A stretch of 64,000 nucleotides of DNA from Litoditis marina (GCA_964036275.1 OZ038438.1:9991321-10055320), one strand, 5' to 3'. Positions 23,964 through 48,679 are shown, numbered from the stretch's first letter. Notes: generated from the sequence alone by a model not told the origin. A program made the numbers and translations.

Positions 23964-26900
23964 CCTTTGGCGTCTTCTGGCTGAATGATTTCACAGTGTT
24001 TTTTTTCGGATTCTTGGAAAAAGTTAACGAGAGAGTTGAAGTATTACCCACCACTGCTGTTGAGTCCCCGTAGCACTTCAACTCCTCCACCCAATCTAAA
24101 ACCTGGAAATCTAGGGGGGATCAAAATTCAACATCGACATTTATTATTTACCCCCACCTGGGTCGGCGTGGGGTAGAACTTCAAGGGAGGGGGGTCAAAC
24201 TACAATTCCCTAAAAGCAATACAAACTTAAAAAAGGGGGGGGGGTAAAAAGTCAATGTTCCTAGTTTACTTCATACAGCAACAAGGTGTAACTACCCTAC
24301 GACAAAGAGCGCGTTTCTCGTTTTAGCTTTGTGAAACGTGTATGAGATGACCTTTTCTTGCAGGCGTATCGGTGATTCTTGTGCGTATGTGACAAATACT
24401 CTGGGGATCACGAAATTGAACGGCGAAGAATACAGTCTACAACGGGGATACGATCTCATGATTCAGTTAGTTCAATATCAAACGCTTCTCAGGTATTCTT
24501 ATTAAGTTATTGGTTTATCAACTACTTCTCTGAAGTAGTTTTAACGTCTACTATTTACAATTATCAAAAATCTTTACACTTTCGTTTTCTTGAAAAGCAA
24601 ACATTACTGAATGGTAATTCCCAACTATGAGTACTGCTTGGAACGTTTAGATTTAGATTTATTCATTCACTTCGCTTCGTTACGAGGCGGTGATCATCAT
24701 ACATGTCACAGATCTTTGTAGTAGCAGTTTCTTGTGAGGTCTTGGTCCCTTTCCTTCATAGAAGCCTTCATGGTGGACTATCGAATGTTCTTCTCCGTTG
24801 ACATGCGAGAAACTTCTTGGAGGGAGGGGAAAGATAACTGAACGTATCATTTGAAATCCAGGCTGATGGAGTTACGAATGCAGAATCGTCGCAAAAAGTA
24901 CTGGGAAGCATTTTCTGCCATTCTCAAGAAAGCGGACACTGTTCTCCAACAGGTATGCGTTTCCCGTCGCGATTTATAACAAGTGAAATCTAAGACGGGA
25001 GGGTTATAACGCCCTCCCCTCGGATTCTAAGGTTATTCCGGTGATATTGATTAGATAACATGTGTGGAATAAACCAATTATATAAATCTGATTATAAAAA
25101 TTCATTGATACTTGTTTTGAAAACACGTAATTTGCTATCAGATCGGCTCGTATGCGCAGTCAATCGAGTATTTGGGTCAACAACTGAGTTTCCTGAGAGC
25201 TGCGACCTGTACCTTGTCGGGTGACCCGGAGGAGAGACTGACTCACCGCATTCTCCTGAGATGTCACGAGAGAGATCTCGTCGAGGCCTTTGAAGTTAGT
25301 TCTCATTCCATTCATTTATTCATCCATTCACCAATGTTGCAACCTGCAAGTGGAATAGGTTTGCAGTCCCCTTGTTCGCAACCTCGTTCTCTCACGAGAT
25401 GTGTCCAATTGAGCGGTGGTGGTGATAATAGTTCGAAAACACTGCCTCAAAAACAAGCTCCTTTTCTATCAAAGTTTTGTAGTCCTCGTAGAAAAACTGT
25501 ATTTTGATGAATTTACATCGTAACTATTTTTTTTCTGGCGGATGTTATTCGGGGCCAATTCACTGGAGAACCGGGTCCTTCCCGAACCGAACCGCGAACC
25601 AGTCACTGGAGAACCGAACCGGATCGTAGACAAGGTAGAATGAGTGGGAATCCACTAATTTCACCTTGTATACGATTTGTTTGTTTAAATTATGATTAAT
25701 GTCGGTCCGGTTCAAACATTTTACTAGAGAACCAGTCGGTTTAGAATGTCGGTTTGGTCGGTTCACTCGGTTCGGTTCTCGAGTGATCGGTTCGTGGTTC
25801 GGTTCGGCAAGGACCCGGTTCTCGAGTGAATTCGCCGTTATTCGGTGTAGTTGCATAATAGTGATGGTGGTGATGGACAATATCTCTATGGTTGTGTATT
25901 CAACGTATCGAAATTACAGCGACATGATACAGCCAAGGCAAATCTGAAAAAACTGGAAATGATGCTAAGAGAAATGCGGAAACAAGAACCTAGGTATGTT
26001 GCAAGAATGTTAAATGTGGTTACTCATGCCTTCAGCGGTTGATATAGCAGCAGATTAAAATTATTGCTGGTATGTCGTGGAACAAAGCATTTTTCCAATG
26101 TTGAATGAATGATAACCTACTGTTGTCCAACATCCCGTTATCGTATATTTGCAGTCAAGTGTACATGAATCAGAAGGATGATCGCCTTTTCGATTTCCAT
26201 ATGGCTAACCTGGAGTTCGCCAACGGGGCACAGCTGGATTTGTTGTCCGCTCAACATTGGGATCAGGATGATGCGCAGGAGATGCGAGGCTCCCATATGA
26301 CAGGTTGGCTAAAAGACTGTTCATTAAATACCAGTATCAGACGGTTATGCGAATTCCTATAGTATGGAAAGTGCTTATATTGGTTGATTCTGGAAAAGAT
26401 GGACGCACAATGGCACGCTTTTTTCTAGGATGTGTCTGCACACTTTGTCAGTACGTCAGACGACGGAGCAAAAATACCAAAAATATATGAGGTTTGAATG
26501 TTGTGGATAATTACATGAATGTTATTTCATTGGTCTGTTCATGACATTCTGACAGTTTCTTTGTTACAGTTCGCGATGGATACGGGGATTTGTTCACGAA
26601 GTTGTTATCGAATTGCTCTTCGTTCACCAAATTTGATGCCATCGTGAAGAACATCGAATATAACGAACAAGGTTGGTGTCTGTTTTTCGTAATCAATGCA
26701 TCTAATGAGCCTAACTAGAGAATAAACAGATCTATATCGCTTCTTGCAAATAGATGATCGAATTATGAGAGTTCATGCTCCAACTAGTTTTATGAGTTGT
26801 TCAGGTGTCAAGGTGAAGTATACACAGGACGATCAGATGAAGGAAGATGTTGCTGATGCCGTCGTTTGTACTATTCCGCTGGGCTTGCTCAAGCAGTCCA

Positions 26901-29203
26901 TTCAAGGTACGTTGGTACACATTTATGCTTGTATGACTTTTTAGTGATGTGTGGCAAAGTAACGCATCTGCTCTTCACAACTTGGAGAAGTTTAGTTATC
27001 ATGTTCAGGAGCAGAAGATTCGGTTCAGTTCGATCCTCCACTCCCGGCTTCTCATTTGCATGCTATTGAAAAACTTGGATTTGGCAATGTGAACAAGGTT
27101 AGTGGTAGAGTCACGGGTTAAAGTGGCCTATCCACCAGTATTAGAACTTGATTATAAATTATTTGCGGCACACCCGATAAAGATTCCATGGTGGTATTTG
27201 GTATAAGAATACTGTTAGACGAAATCAAATGTATAGTCACGCCAAACATGTTATAATGATCAAAATCAAAATCTCAAAATGTGTTGTGCAAAACTGAACA
27301 GTTGTTGATTTTGAACTTTTTACGTGACCACAACATTCATTCACTTGTAATATAAGCACCCGTTTTTATTATGCCGCCGTACTGTCGAGATGATTCAAAA
27401 CATACTTTAATGCTGCTTCTTGGAAATGTTTCATTATTTGTCTGTATTACAATCACAATAGTATTAGTTTATATATATGGATATTGGCATCTATTTTGTA
27501 TGTGTTAAATATGTAATCATCATTTATGCTGCCATTTCTCAGATTGTACTTTTGTTTGAACGTGCGTTTTGGAACACGGAGCTCAATTTTTTCGGACGAC
27601 TGAACCAACACCGGTATGTTTATTTTCATAAATATTTTTCATACGTACACATGTTCGGTTATACATTACCGTAAGCGGTTGTATTTTATTTTCGTTATTC
27701 TGTGTCTGGCTCATCATGAACCCTCGGATGAGATAGTAGCCGCTGCTCACCCAGTTTCGTTACGAGCGGAAGATCTTACTGACTCGAATAGTTTCGAGCT
27801 CAAGAAATTAATGTGTCGTTTGCAGTTCTGCTCGCGGAGAGTTGTTCCTGTTTATGTCTCTACATCAAGCACCTATTCTGACTGTTATACAGTCTGGTGC
27901 GGCTGCCTCATTGGATGCTTCCAATAAGGTAGGAACATCAATGAATGCGCTTATTATCGCAATTTAACTTTTCTCGAACAGTGTTTTTGTCAGGGTGCAC
28001 TGTTATATGCAATGGCTGTGATCGTTTCAATCAGCTGTTTTCAGGTTCTCGTTCGTAGCGCAATGGCCGTGCTGCAAGGTATATTTGGCACTGGAATACC
28101 CAAAGGAGTGAGTTATCCAACTTTTTTTCTATTTGGTACTTATTCAGATAGGGAAATCGCTGTTGTACTTGTAATATTTGCAGCCGACGGAAGCAGTGAT
28201 AACCAGATGGCACAAGGACCCGTTCGCGCGCGGATGCTACTCCTATGTGGCCAAAGGGGCATCTGGTACGCCCTCATTGACAATATAAACTACTAGTATT
28301 TATATATCTACCGTGTTGAGATAGTCGCTAGGCATATAGCTCGTCTTCCAATCTACCCTATTTCGAAGGCTCTCTGTACGATGATCTGGCTGAGGCAGTA
28401 CATGCGATAAGTCCCGATGGAACTCTTTCCACGACCCCTCGCATCTTCTTTGCTGGTGAACATACGAATCGACGATACCCTGCCACCGTACAGGTACGTC
28501 TTCAGGCTTTGCATATGGCAAATGAGTTTCAAGTTTTGTCGCACTAGTCCTTTTCATTTATTTACGTTTCCTATCCAAGTGCTCGTGGTTTGTTTGTGAA
28601 GGTATTTGTATCAGGGGGCCTGGCTGAGTGGTATTCGAGAAGCAGCGAAGGTTGCCGATCTCTATCTGGGATGTCCTTTCGCCAGAGGGTCATCCGACGA
28701 CGAACCAGATTGTGTTCTGCTAGATTCAGATGACGAAGTCACGCCGATAGTGGAGAAGGCAGCTGAGAATACTTCGACAGCGGAGGTAGACTGGTTCACG
28801 CTTTTGCTTATATTTGGCTTTCTGGAAGTTCAAAAAATGGTTGTCAAAACTTGACCCTTGGAAAAGATGTATATGTAGATAACATTGTAGGTGGATGTTG
28901 GAATGGACTCGTCTTCAAGTATCCCTCCGACATTGAGCCAAGTCGGAACAGTTGGTGAGTTTTTAGTTTTTCCTTGATATTCTGTTTTTTTTAGTTTTTC
29001 CTATATATATATGGTATTTCTGAGAAACTTTCTACTTTTTAAACAGTTCCGGCTGTTCCCCATGTATTTTGGCTCATAGATCTGATCATATATGTTATCC
29101 ACAGTCGACCTGAGTATAACTCTTTCTAGACTCGACTGCACCACCACCGGCAGTACAATCTAACACTGTCCAGATCGATGATGTTGACATGGACAAGTCA
29201 TAA
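21662..29203 (+). CDS. KDM1A: lysine-specific histone demethylase 1A (LSD1)
   Basis: FAD-dependent amine oxidase that removes methyl groups from histone H3K4 in co-repressor complexes. Twenty-three exons in phase: 21662-21776, 21959-22089, 22192-22270, 22395-22478, 22607-22731, 23321-23408, 23726-23861, 24364-24492, 24862-24952, 25142-25294, 25920-25993, 26155-26303, 26570-26671, 26805-26906, 27009-27097, 27543-27613, 27826-27928, 28045-28107, 28184-28265, 28369-28493, 28615-28785, 28891-28954, 29130-29203; about 799 residues. Order: SWIRM ([11 protein letters not shown] to [11 protein letters not shown]), Rossmann motif [26 protein letters not shown], tower insertion (exons 8-11), [26 protein letters not shown] with the conserved FAD-contacting Lys, [27 protein letters not shown]. 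The long disordered N-terminus of human LSD1 is reduced to about 40 residues. The acidic C-terminal tail has no counterpart I recognise. Confidence 0.97.
23894..23962. repeat. (TA)n microsatellite
   Basis: About 69 bp of uninterrupted TA in a KDM1A intron, 33 bp downstream of an exon end. Length is likely polymorphic. Confidence 0.98.
24040..24265. mobile_element. poly-C-rich dispersed element, copy B (inverse, KDM1A intron)
   Basis: Read on the minus strand it starts GGAACATTGACTTTTTACC and follows copy A (16371-16765) phrase by phrase: AATTGTAGTTTGACC, TTGAAGTTCTACCCC, GACCCAGGTGGGGG. It lacks the middle part of copy A. Confidence 0.75.
25553..25836. mobile_element. intronic inverted-repeat element, family GAACCGGGT, copy 1 (KDM1A)
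   Basis: A 284-bp element with roughly 40-bp terminal inverted repeats (AATTCACTGGAGAACCGGGT at the left, the inverse with few mismatches at the right). It is flanked by a perfect 9-bp direct repeat GTTATTCGG (25544-25552 and 25837-25845), a likely target-site duplication. The interior has ATGATTAATGTCGGT, the inverse of the same phrase in copies 2 and 3. No ORF, so it is non-autonomous. Confidence 0.85.
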
Positions 29204-30242
29204 AGTGGAATAATGGTTCGATCATTTTCTGAGTCCTCTAGTTTGAAATTCGGTATGACATAATATTATTGTCCTGTTCAATGATTTTTCCTTACTTACA
29301 GTGTATATTTCTCATGCCTTTATTGCAATCAAGATCTCCTTTCAATTCAATTGTCGTGTATTATGTGTCGTTATGGTGTTTTGCCACACAAAATGAATGT
29401 GTCTTACTTATTGGTATGATCAACTCGAACAATACATCTTATTTAAGTATCAATTTCATTCATAGCGTTAGTAAAAATCACAACATATCACATGAAAGAT
29501 GAAGTTCTCAATATTATATATTACCATTTTCAATTCAATGGCAAATTCTCAAAAAATAAATTATTAACATTCTTTTGGAAAAATAATCTGCTGAGGCTAA
29601 AATGAAAACGGACAAATAGGGTAATAATGTTTTGAAACACCGTAATTAAGGGTAATTGATCACAATAATCTAGTTGCATTCGATTCAATACAGACAACAC
29701 CACATACCCCCTCAAATTGAAACATGTGACACAATGGTCACAATATTGATAATGAGTTTAATTCACTTGAAGGAAATACTAAGGTAGAATATACTTTTCC
29801 ACAGCTATACTTCAATGAGTTTCGAAAGTGATATTCCTAATAATTATTAAGTTTTGATATTCAACCTTCATATCGCGAAAAAGTTCTGACACTGATTAGT
29901 AAGTGAAAACATGAATGCATTTTACTTTAAGTAATCCACATTGTAGAACACACTGTATCATAGTTCTCTACATGATTTAACCCAAAAGACTTCAGGTCGA
30001 AGTGTTGAGGTGAAAGGTTGGCACGTACTCCACAAATAATACACAACAGAATAAAACATGCTAGTCAATAATTTGAGCGACACTATGTTTTCTGAGATTT
30101 CAGAAGGAAAAACAGGAGGTTTACTTCAACTAAAGCCTAGCTTTTCGGTGGGTAACGTTCTCTCCAGTTCTCCAGAGAGTATATTGATTTATATTGGCAT
30201 TCGGATAACCCAAAAATTGATCGGAATGTGCATAGGCAGACA
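29204..30242. other. tail-to-tail spacer between KDM1A and neurabin
   Basis: About 1 kb holding the two 3' UTRs. A plus-strand AATAAA lies at 29555-29560 and could serve KDM1A. No coding exon or structured RNA was recognised. Confidence 0.6.
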
Positions 30243-41347
<11,105 letters not shown>

Positions 41348-41360
41348 TACTGAAAGGAGT
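41348..41360 (-). promoter_or_regulatory. 3' splice acceptor 2 nt upstream of the neurabin start (possible trans-splice site)
   Basis: On the minus strand CTCCTTTCAG ends at 41350 and is followed by TA and the ATG at 41347. The frame stays open upstream, so an ordinary internal exon is also possible. Confidence 0.35.
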
Positions 41361-42589
41361 TGTTTACTCTTTTGATCTCCTATTTGTTCATCTACATTTA
41401 AGGAGGCACTCACTGATGTGGGAACGAGAACAGAAACCGGATAGGGATCAAATACATAAACAGCCTTCGTATAGCAATTTCGGAAGGAATTACTAGCACA
41501 GGACTTCGATTCGTCGTTTTCACGATGTTGCCACAGATGGAGTTTGTGTCAATCTGATCTCGGATGATTCTGCTCCAGAACCGACCGATTTTCAAAACTT
41601 CTATACTCATTCATTCTGATAAAAAGCCTGAACAATTTGTAAAACTTCTTCATCGCCGAACTAAGTTGCCTACACCAATAGGTGATGCTGAGAAGAGTTT
41701 TGAATAAACACGTAAAACGTCTGCACGGCAGAATATAGACACATCCCGTATGGAAACGTAGTTTTCTGATTGGGTTTCGTGTAGGGTGTATCATTTTTTC
41801 GTTTCATGAGAGCAAAGACATACATGCAAAAATGACATCTAAGTAAGTATTTCACCTTCACACCAACAAACATTCTAATGTACATAATTTTCAGTGGTAA
41901 TCGACAAATAAACTAACTTAGCAGTATGAAGTTACCTGTTGAATAAAAATCACACATACACAGCTAGGAAATTTAGAATTGACTAAGCATTTGATAGGAT
42001 CAACAACATTAAGGCGTTTTTCAATGTTCTGATTGGGTTGAAATTGTTGACATGACAGAACGTTCCTATGACATGGTCCGTTTTGCCAATCCGTGGGTCT
42101 ATTCACTAAGCGGGCAAATATTCAATTGGAGTTTTCTAACAGATAGGACGTTTGAAAACAGATTTCGATGGTGATAATGGTGGTGGACAACAACATACCA
42201 AAATCTTAAATCTTACCAAGTGGAAGTTTCACCATCTTACTGTAAAGGGGTATAAGTACGTGAAATAGACTACGTCCCGTCAGTTATTCGAGAATTTAGG
42301 GATGTCGGTAGTACAGTTCACACTTGTAGCCAACGTAGAAAATGATGAAAAAGCTCAATTCAACTTTACGAGAGTGAGGACCTAACTATGAAGGAGAAAA
42401 GATACGCTAGACTCGGATATTGAAAACTATAATTGAACTTTCGGGGGCAATAAGACGAGAGAAGACATGAAAAGTCAGGGGTCAGAGTACTGTAAGAATG
42501 ACTTCCTTGTATATAGAAAAAAGTTCGAAAGAAGAAGTGAAGAGGGCGATCCAGATAAATAGAAAATATGAGAAAGAGACACAAATAAA

Positions 42590-42720
42590 AGCAGAGACCG
42601 GAAAAATAAAAAAGGAGAGAGCGAAAGAAAGAAAGAATGAATGAGAGACGGAGACAGAGAGAGAGAGAAGGAAAGACGAGATAGCGAGAAAAGTAGAAAG
42701 AGAAAGAGGGGAACAGGGAA
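42590..42720. repeat. purine-rich tract
   Basis: A GA-rich run on the plus strand with interruptions (GAAAGAAAG, GAGAGACGGAGACAGAGAG). Confidence 0.9.
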
Positions 42721-43509
42721 ATGAACTGATTGAGAGTTGGAGGGACTATAATAGGGATTAGTCTCACCTGGCTACAGGTCTCCTTCGGTATGATATTGTG
42801 ATATATATGTTAGAGCGGGTCCATCCTGAGATGTGGTTCTGTGCTCTCCTCGATCCCACGCTCTCTCGTCACTCTCTCGTCCACCTGGAATAAGGGCGTT
42901 GTAATGCGCGCATAAACAAGGCAAGAAGGACAGAATATGATAGAGAGTGCCAGGTTGAAGACTTCGGTCTACAATTCCGAACAAAAGTCACACAATAGTC
43001 AGAAGAATGCCGAAATCGCCGTTGTAGCTGCTCGAGATACGCAATAACTCACGAATTTCCAACAAAAGTCAAAGGGATTAAACTACAAACACAGCGGGGA
43101 CTTTGAAGACCATCTCTATAATCTGCTCACATGCTTCTATACTCGCAAAGTAGTAAACTTCACCTCATTTATTTAGTTTATGAACGTATGTATGGGAAAA
43201 TGGGAAAATCGAAGAGAAGAGTGCGCGTGTTCTGCTAGTCCAATACAAACGTGAAGAATACATTTGAAACACTTCAGAACTTGTGAACGTGCTTCTGTTT
43301 TCTAATGTTTCACATTGTTCACCCATTCACTTCCATACTTGAACATGAATGTTTCATTTTCTGCAAGCAGTGGATATTCATTTGTTACTAAACTCATCCA
43401 AATTGGTTGCCAGCTTATGAATACCTCCTGTGCTCTAGTGTTCTGTTTGAGTTCAAACTCGATCATGTTTTGTGAAGCCTAGACACTACATTTGCAGCGT
43501 CATAGTTTC

Positions 43510-43600
43510 CAAAAACGTCTGTCAAATGGGGATCTCGAACCCACTAGATAACCGCACCAGTGGAGGCAAAACCATAACCATGGTACCGAGGCAACTAAAA
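43510..43600 (-). repeat. possible tRNA-derived (SINE-like) fragment
   Basis: The minus strand contains GTGGGTTCGAGATCCCC, which fits the RNA polymerase III B-box consensus GGTTCGANNCC. No convincing A-box or cloverleaf could be drawn, so this is not called as a tRNA. Confidence 0.2.
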
Positions 43601-44649
43601 CCTCGGACCTATTCATTACTTTACAAATCTGTTTGCGAATGTCACCCTGTGAGATATACGTTACGCTTGCCTCATTCAGCGGGCAACGACTATGCGAACT
43701 CTTATAAGTTTCTGGTGAGATAGATTATTGTGAACAGTATTGTATTCGTTTCTCTTTTATTATTGAGACAGCCGCCTGACTATAGGTGGAGGGGAAGGGA
43801 TACGAGATATATTTGTTATCAGTGATACAGTCAAGGACGGAGGGAGGGGGGGGGACTAATATTCACAATTCACGGATCGCGCCACAAATAGAACAAATCC
43901 AACCATTCAAGAAAGGAACTTGCTAAATTTCCAGCACCATAGAGGACTACAGACATCGCAAAAACTCTAGATGGACAGAAAAAAACTTAAGGCAGAAAGA
44001 CAATGCAGGCGAAAAGGCAGAAAGATAATGCAGGCATGCAGGAACGTAGTGTATGTTCAAGGAGACGCAGGGAGGGATCTGACAGACGGGATATTCCTGA
44101 ATAAGGCCTCTTCATGGGAAGACATTGATTAGGTGGCAAGACACTTATACACCGTCCATCTAATCTGTTTTGCAATATAATTTTGATAGTAAGACATTTA
44201 TTATTGTTCGAAAGTAATCTAGTGCGTATGGGAGTTGATATAAAAGTTGGTTGGAACATTGAGTCGCTGAGGAGAAGATAGAATATATTAACGTATTTCA
44301 ATTGGATTGGCTGGTCAACCAAAAAACGAATGACGAGACCAAGTTCGGGGAAAGATCAGAGAAGTGGAATTATATGTAGAAACGGAATGTGATGTTTGAT
44401 GAAAATGGTAGTGTTGGAGAATAATTTCAAAAGAACGGGTGAATAGATCAAAACTGAATACTAAGAGGCCGACAGAGAGACTGAGAGACTGAGAGAAGAG
44501 GACTCATGAGAGTATCCGATACTGGTGTATAAACGAGAATAATACAAAAAAAGCAGAAACAAAGAGTGACCAAAAACACACCGCAAACCACAAAGTTTTG
44601 AGGAAGTAAAGAGGCAAAAACACAGAAATGGAGAATAAAAACAGAAAAA

Positions 44650-44760
44650 CAACGAGAGAATGGAGGTATAGAGAGAGGGAAAGAGTGGAAGAGAGAGAGA
44701 GAGACAGACAGAGATAGATAGAGAGAGAGAGAGAGGATGAGAGGGAGAGGGAGAAATGTG
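44650..44760. repeat. purine-rich tract
   Basis: GA-rich on the plus strand with GATAGATAGAGAGAGAG in the middle. Confidence 0.9.
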
Positions 44761-46919
44761 AGAAGCACAGCGTATGTACAGCGACGACTGCTGATGTGGA
44801 ATACCAATTAACCGAATGCATTAAGCTGAAACGGCATGATACGATGAGCAATGGAACAGAAGATACAATAAAACGACAATTGTTTGCCTAAAGGTTGGCT
44901 CATTCCGGAGCAAGTCCATGCGGATGTTATCCAGCCGTTTTGGAGTTCGATGTTTAGTCGCTGTTTTCAGGTCGAAACTTGAAAATTATTTGCGTGCATC
45001 GAGATCAAAGTATAATGAAGATTCGGTCATCCCCTGTATGATGAGTCCAACGCATCTGCCCTTATTTACATATGGTTTTGACAATCAAGAGGTAAAAATA
45101 ACTGCTGTTGTTAATAGAATCTGCTGGTTAATGAACAAAAGCAATTTGACAGATTACAGTAAGGTGGTTGCAGATTAGCAGGACGGGTGTATATCTGCCA
45201 TGGTCTCGAGAAATGGTTGGAACACTACTTTTGTCCTACGCTAATTGAAACCAGCAAAAACACCTATGTATCCCTCACTCTCCCTCTTAATTAGTTCTTT
45301 CTCTATTTTTATTCTTTCTCCCTCTGCCCCCCCCCCCCCCTCTATCTCCATTTGGGTGTGCGTCTCTCCGATTCGAGTGCTCTCTCCCTGTTTTCTTTAA
45401 CCCCCATCATCTCCACATGATATGGAAGCAACTGTTTAACCTCTTCAGCTGCTCTTTGACCCATAACAACCAGCCCTATATTGACCTACCCTGTTCACCA
45501 TTATTCCATTTCTACCAACAGTTAACCAACGCAAATGATAACAGCATGTTCAGTATCTGTTTGGTTCCTCTCAAAGATTTCCAATTAAACAGTTCACAAA
45601 ACACTGGAAAAAGACAAATTGTGCAATCTTAGTTAGTTAAGTTAGCAAAATTATGAGGGGAAAAAGCGGAGAAGTGAATATTATTTGGAAGTTTTGACGA
45701 TATTCTTGCAAATTCAAGTTGCTGAATGATGTTTAATTGTTTATGAATATTCGGCTAACAAACCTATGTCGATCACAAGTTAGAAGTTAGGCAAAGCCGG
45801 GAAAAGAATGAATATGATTGGTAGTATACAATGATAATTTACGAGTATGAACTCGTCGTGTTATAAATTGCCAGTTACGCAAAAATAATGTGTTGAATAT
45901 GAATAGTTTTATTTACTATTTACCTATTTTATTTACTATTCAACTAAATTACGTGTTTATTGAACGCATAATTCATAAATAATAATTTATAAATATGATA
46001 AATGGGGAGGAGAGAAGAGGTGGTAAAGAGAGGGTGGAGGGAGGGGGAGGGGCGTACACCATCTGGCAGGAATCCAACGAAACAAAGCATTGCTAATGCA
46101 TCAATATCCATCGCCACATTCTGGCCAAAATGGGTATAATTATGATGTAAATCGATCTGGAAACACGAATGTTCATAGCAGATTGCGCGAAAAGAACATG
46201 TACTCGGGCCAAAGCATACTCCAGTGGCCGTTGTTTGTAAGCTCAAAAGGGTAAGCTATTTGAACAAATTTTCACTGAGCGAATTCAGATGACGATTATT
46301 TTCTTACATTTTCTGCTAATTAAACGCAGGTGTACTAGTTTTACATATAAGAGAAATAAATATCAAAACCAGCGATTGAGTAGTTTGTAGTACACAATTT
46401 GAATTTTGCTCAAATAGTTTACCCGGCTATTTGAGCTTGCAAAATACGGCCACAGTAAAGCCGGCCGAGTAGTGAGAAGAAAGCGAAGAATGGACTACCG
46501 TTCCGTGAATATAGTCGGAAATAGACTGATTTGCATGCAAAGTCGAAGGGTGTACCGTATTTCAGTGCAGAAAAATGAAGTCCTTGTTAAGAATTGTCCC
46601 ACCTTACCGGTGTGAAAGTGAGAAGAGTAGAGTACCCACAGGGAACATGCGGGATGGGCGAGTTATGGGATAAGCGGAAGTATTATCCACATTTGAGGTA
46701 TCCATAACAACAGTTGAATAGCTGGGCGAAGGAAACGAGCATTGTGAAATAACTAGTAGGGGAAGGAAAGTGAAATGAATTAGAAATGAATAGGTGGAAT
46801 GAGATAGTCTAGAGGTGGTGTGGGGAGAAAAGTAGTGGAAGAGGAGAGGATGGGGTGAGAAGTGAAGTGAAGAGTGACCAGAAATAGACAGAAAGCGAAC
46901 GGGTCTGGATCTCAAGGGG

Positions 46920-47032
46920 GGATCTCTCATGAATAGGAGAGAGGTAGAGAGGGAGGGGAAGGAGAGGGAGACACAGAGAAAGACAGAGAAGGTGGAGGGA
47001 AGGGAGGAGAAGAGAGACTTCGAAAGAAAGAA

Positions 47033-47115
<83 letters not shown>
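46920..47115. repeat. (GA)n-rich purine tract
   Basis: About 195 bp of nearly pure purine on the plus strand, with long (GA)n runs at about 47037-47113. Frames through it give only Ser/Leu or Arg/Glu repeats. Confidence 0.95.
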
Positions 47116-47119
<4 letters not shown>

Positions 47120-47689
47120 CAGGAAACTTCGAATGGAGAACCACACATTGAATGAACCACAATCCGATTATCATGTTCATAAAAACACTTGTTGCGTTTC
47201 GCATTCGATCAATTCACTTATATTCACTTATAGTATGCAGCCGCGACCAATTGGTTAGAATTGGTGATAATGAGGTAAATAATGGGTGATAAGAAGGTAA
47301 ATATGGTGAATATATTTTTTTACACAAATATTTCCTTTTTGTCATGAAGACTATGAGGAGGTGATGTTGATTTTGTTGATTTTCATCAATACATACCCGT
47401 TGTTTGAGGGAACTTTTTCGATTCCTGCTGAAAAGTGAGGTTGTTTGGAGAGAGGAAATTCTTCGACCTTCGCACGCAAAACGCGTCCTTTGAATATAAA
47501 AAGTACGGTGCAAATGGGCACATCTCAGATCTAGAAAGAGCCAGTTCGTTGATGAGTGGGTAGGGGGCTAGAATTTGGGTAGAGGAGACGGGGAAAGTAC
47601 AGAAACAGGGTGAGGGGAAAGCCATTAGACACGTGATGACAGCTAGGTGTATGAAAAATGGACACGAACGGGAAAAGAGGGAGGGAGCG

Positions 47690-47850
47690 AGGGAAGAGAG
47701 GAGTTAGGAGTAGGAGGAGGAGAGAGGGAGAGAGGGGTAGAGGAGTAGGGGGAGGGAGAGAGAGAGGGAGGGGTAGAGGAGTAGGGGAGGGAGAGATAGA
47801 GGGAGGGGTAGAGGAGTAGGGCGAGGGAGAGAGGGGGGGGGGGTTGTATG
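47690..47850. repeat. tandem repeat, unit about 37-44 bp, purine-rich
   Basis: The phrase GAGGGGTAGAGGAGTAGGG recurs three times separated by GA-rich spacers, followed by a G-run. Confidence 0.8.
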
Positions 47851-48352
47851 CAAGTGATAAAGAGAGGCGCCGTGAACTGAGGCGTGAGCTGATTGTTAAT
47901 AATGGGCGATGGTCATAGAAGATAGTGCCTCCGTGCTCCCCCCTCGACACAGATGTAATCCGCGATATTAATGCCCGGATTAGGTCTCGACACGAAAATG
48001 ACCACCCGCCACCATAAATATTCTGCATGCAGCTATGTCATGTTTCGACGTTTCCACTTCAACATTATGTTCGTCTTGATGCAGTTTGTACTCGTTATAT
48101 TCTAGGTTTTCAAATACATCATGTATAATGTTTACAGTGAGAATTCCAAGCGTTCGGGAGTTTTTCAAATGTTATCGAGAAGCTATCTGATTGTGTGAGC
48201 AAACTCCTAGTCGCGTTGAGTAGCACCTAAATAGTCTGCCGTTCTACCTGTATTTAATTTTTTTTAACTGTGAAAAAGTTTACAGTACCGAAGTGTGGCA
48301 CGGATTATCGGCTCCTATTTACCCTGTATGTAAGTTTCTATATAGTCTTTTC

Positions 48353-48385
48353 ATTCCTACTAAGACTCCTACAGTAGAAATAAAG
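48353..48385. repeat. solo terminal repeat of the CATTCCTACTGAGACTCC family
   Basis: CATTCCTACTAAGACTCC followed by TACAGTAG matches one end of the complete element 330 bp downstream. It is a solo end or truncated copy. Confidence 0.6.
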
Positions 48386-48679
48386 AACTAGAACTTCTGA
48401 TTGCGTTCAAACTATACGGATATTATCGAAAAGATTAACAATTTCCGCAACCGCTTCCCATTCCCTTTAACGAAAAGTCCTCCGTAATAATTTCAGAAAA
48501 GTTTGAATTTGCATTAGAAAGTCTCATTGGAAATGTGTACCATGTTAACCACTCTTTTTGTCGGAATCCTTATTGGCAGCCTATAGGTCCAAAGGCCTAA
48601 CTGAAAGTATTTGCGATAAAGGAACAAACTGGTGAGGGTGGACACAAACCCTGAGAACGGGATAACGTAGAGTCTTTTT

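Noticed and set aside
23885..24090. Open frames of alternating Tyr-Ile across (TA)n at 23.9 kb and 32.3 kb
   Set aside because: They are translations of a microsatellite inside introns, not genes.
42772..42984. Minus-strand segment with acceptor and donor-like edges, considered as an upstream neurabin exon
   Set aside because: Every frame that fits the acceptor meets a stop before the good GTGAGA donor, and the phase does not match the next exon.
45944..46246. Minus-strand open frame of 100 residues near 46.1 kb
   Set aside because: One segment has splice-like edges, but there is no homology or partner exon, so it is not called.
46604..47258. Long Ser/Leu and Arg/Glu open frames over GA tracts (also 36.2, 44.5, 47.6, 49.3 and 55.5 kb)
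   Set aside because: They are low-complexity products of purine repeats; no start context, splice logic or domain supports them.
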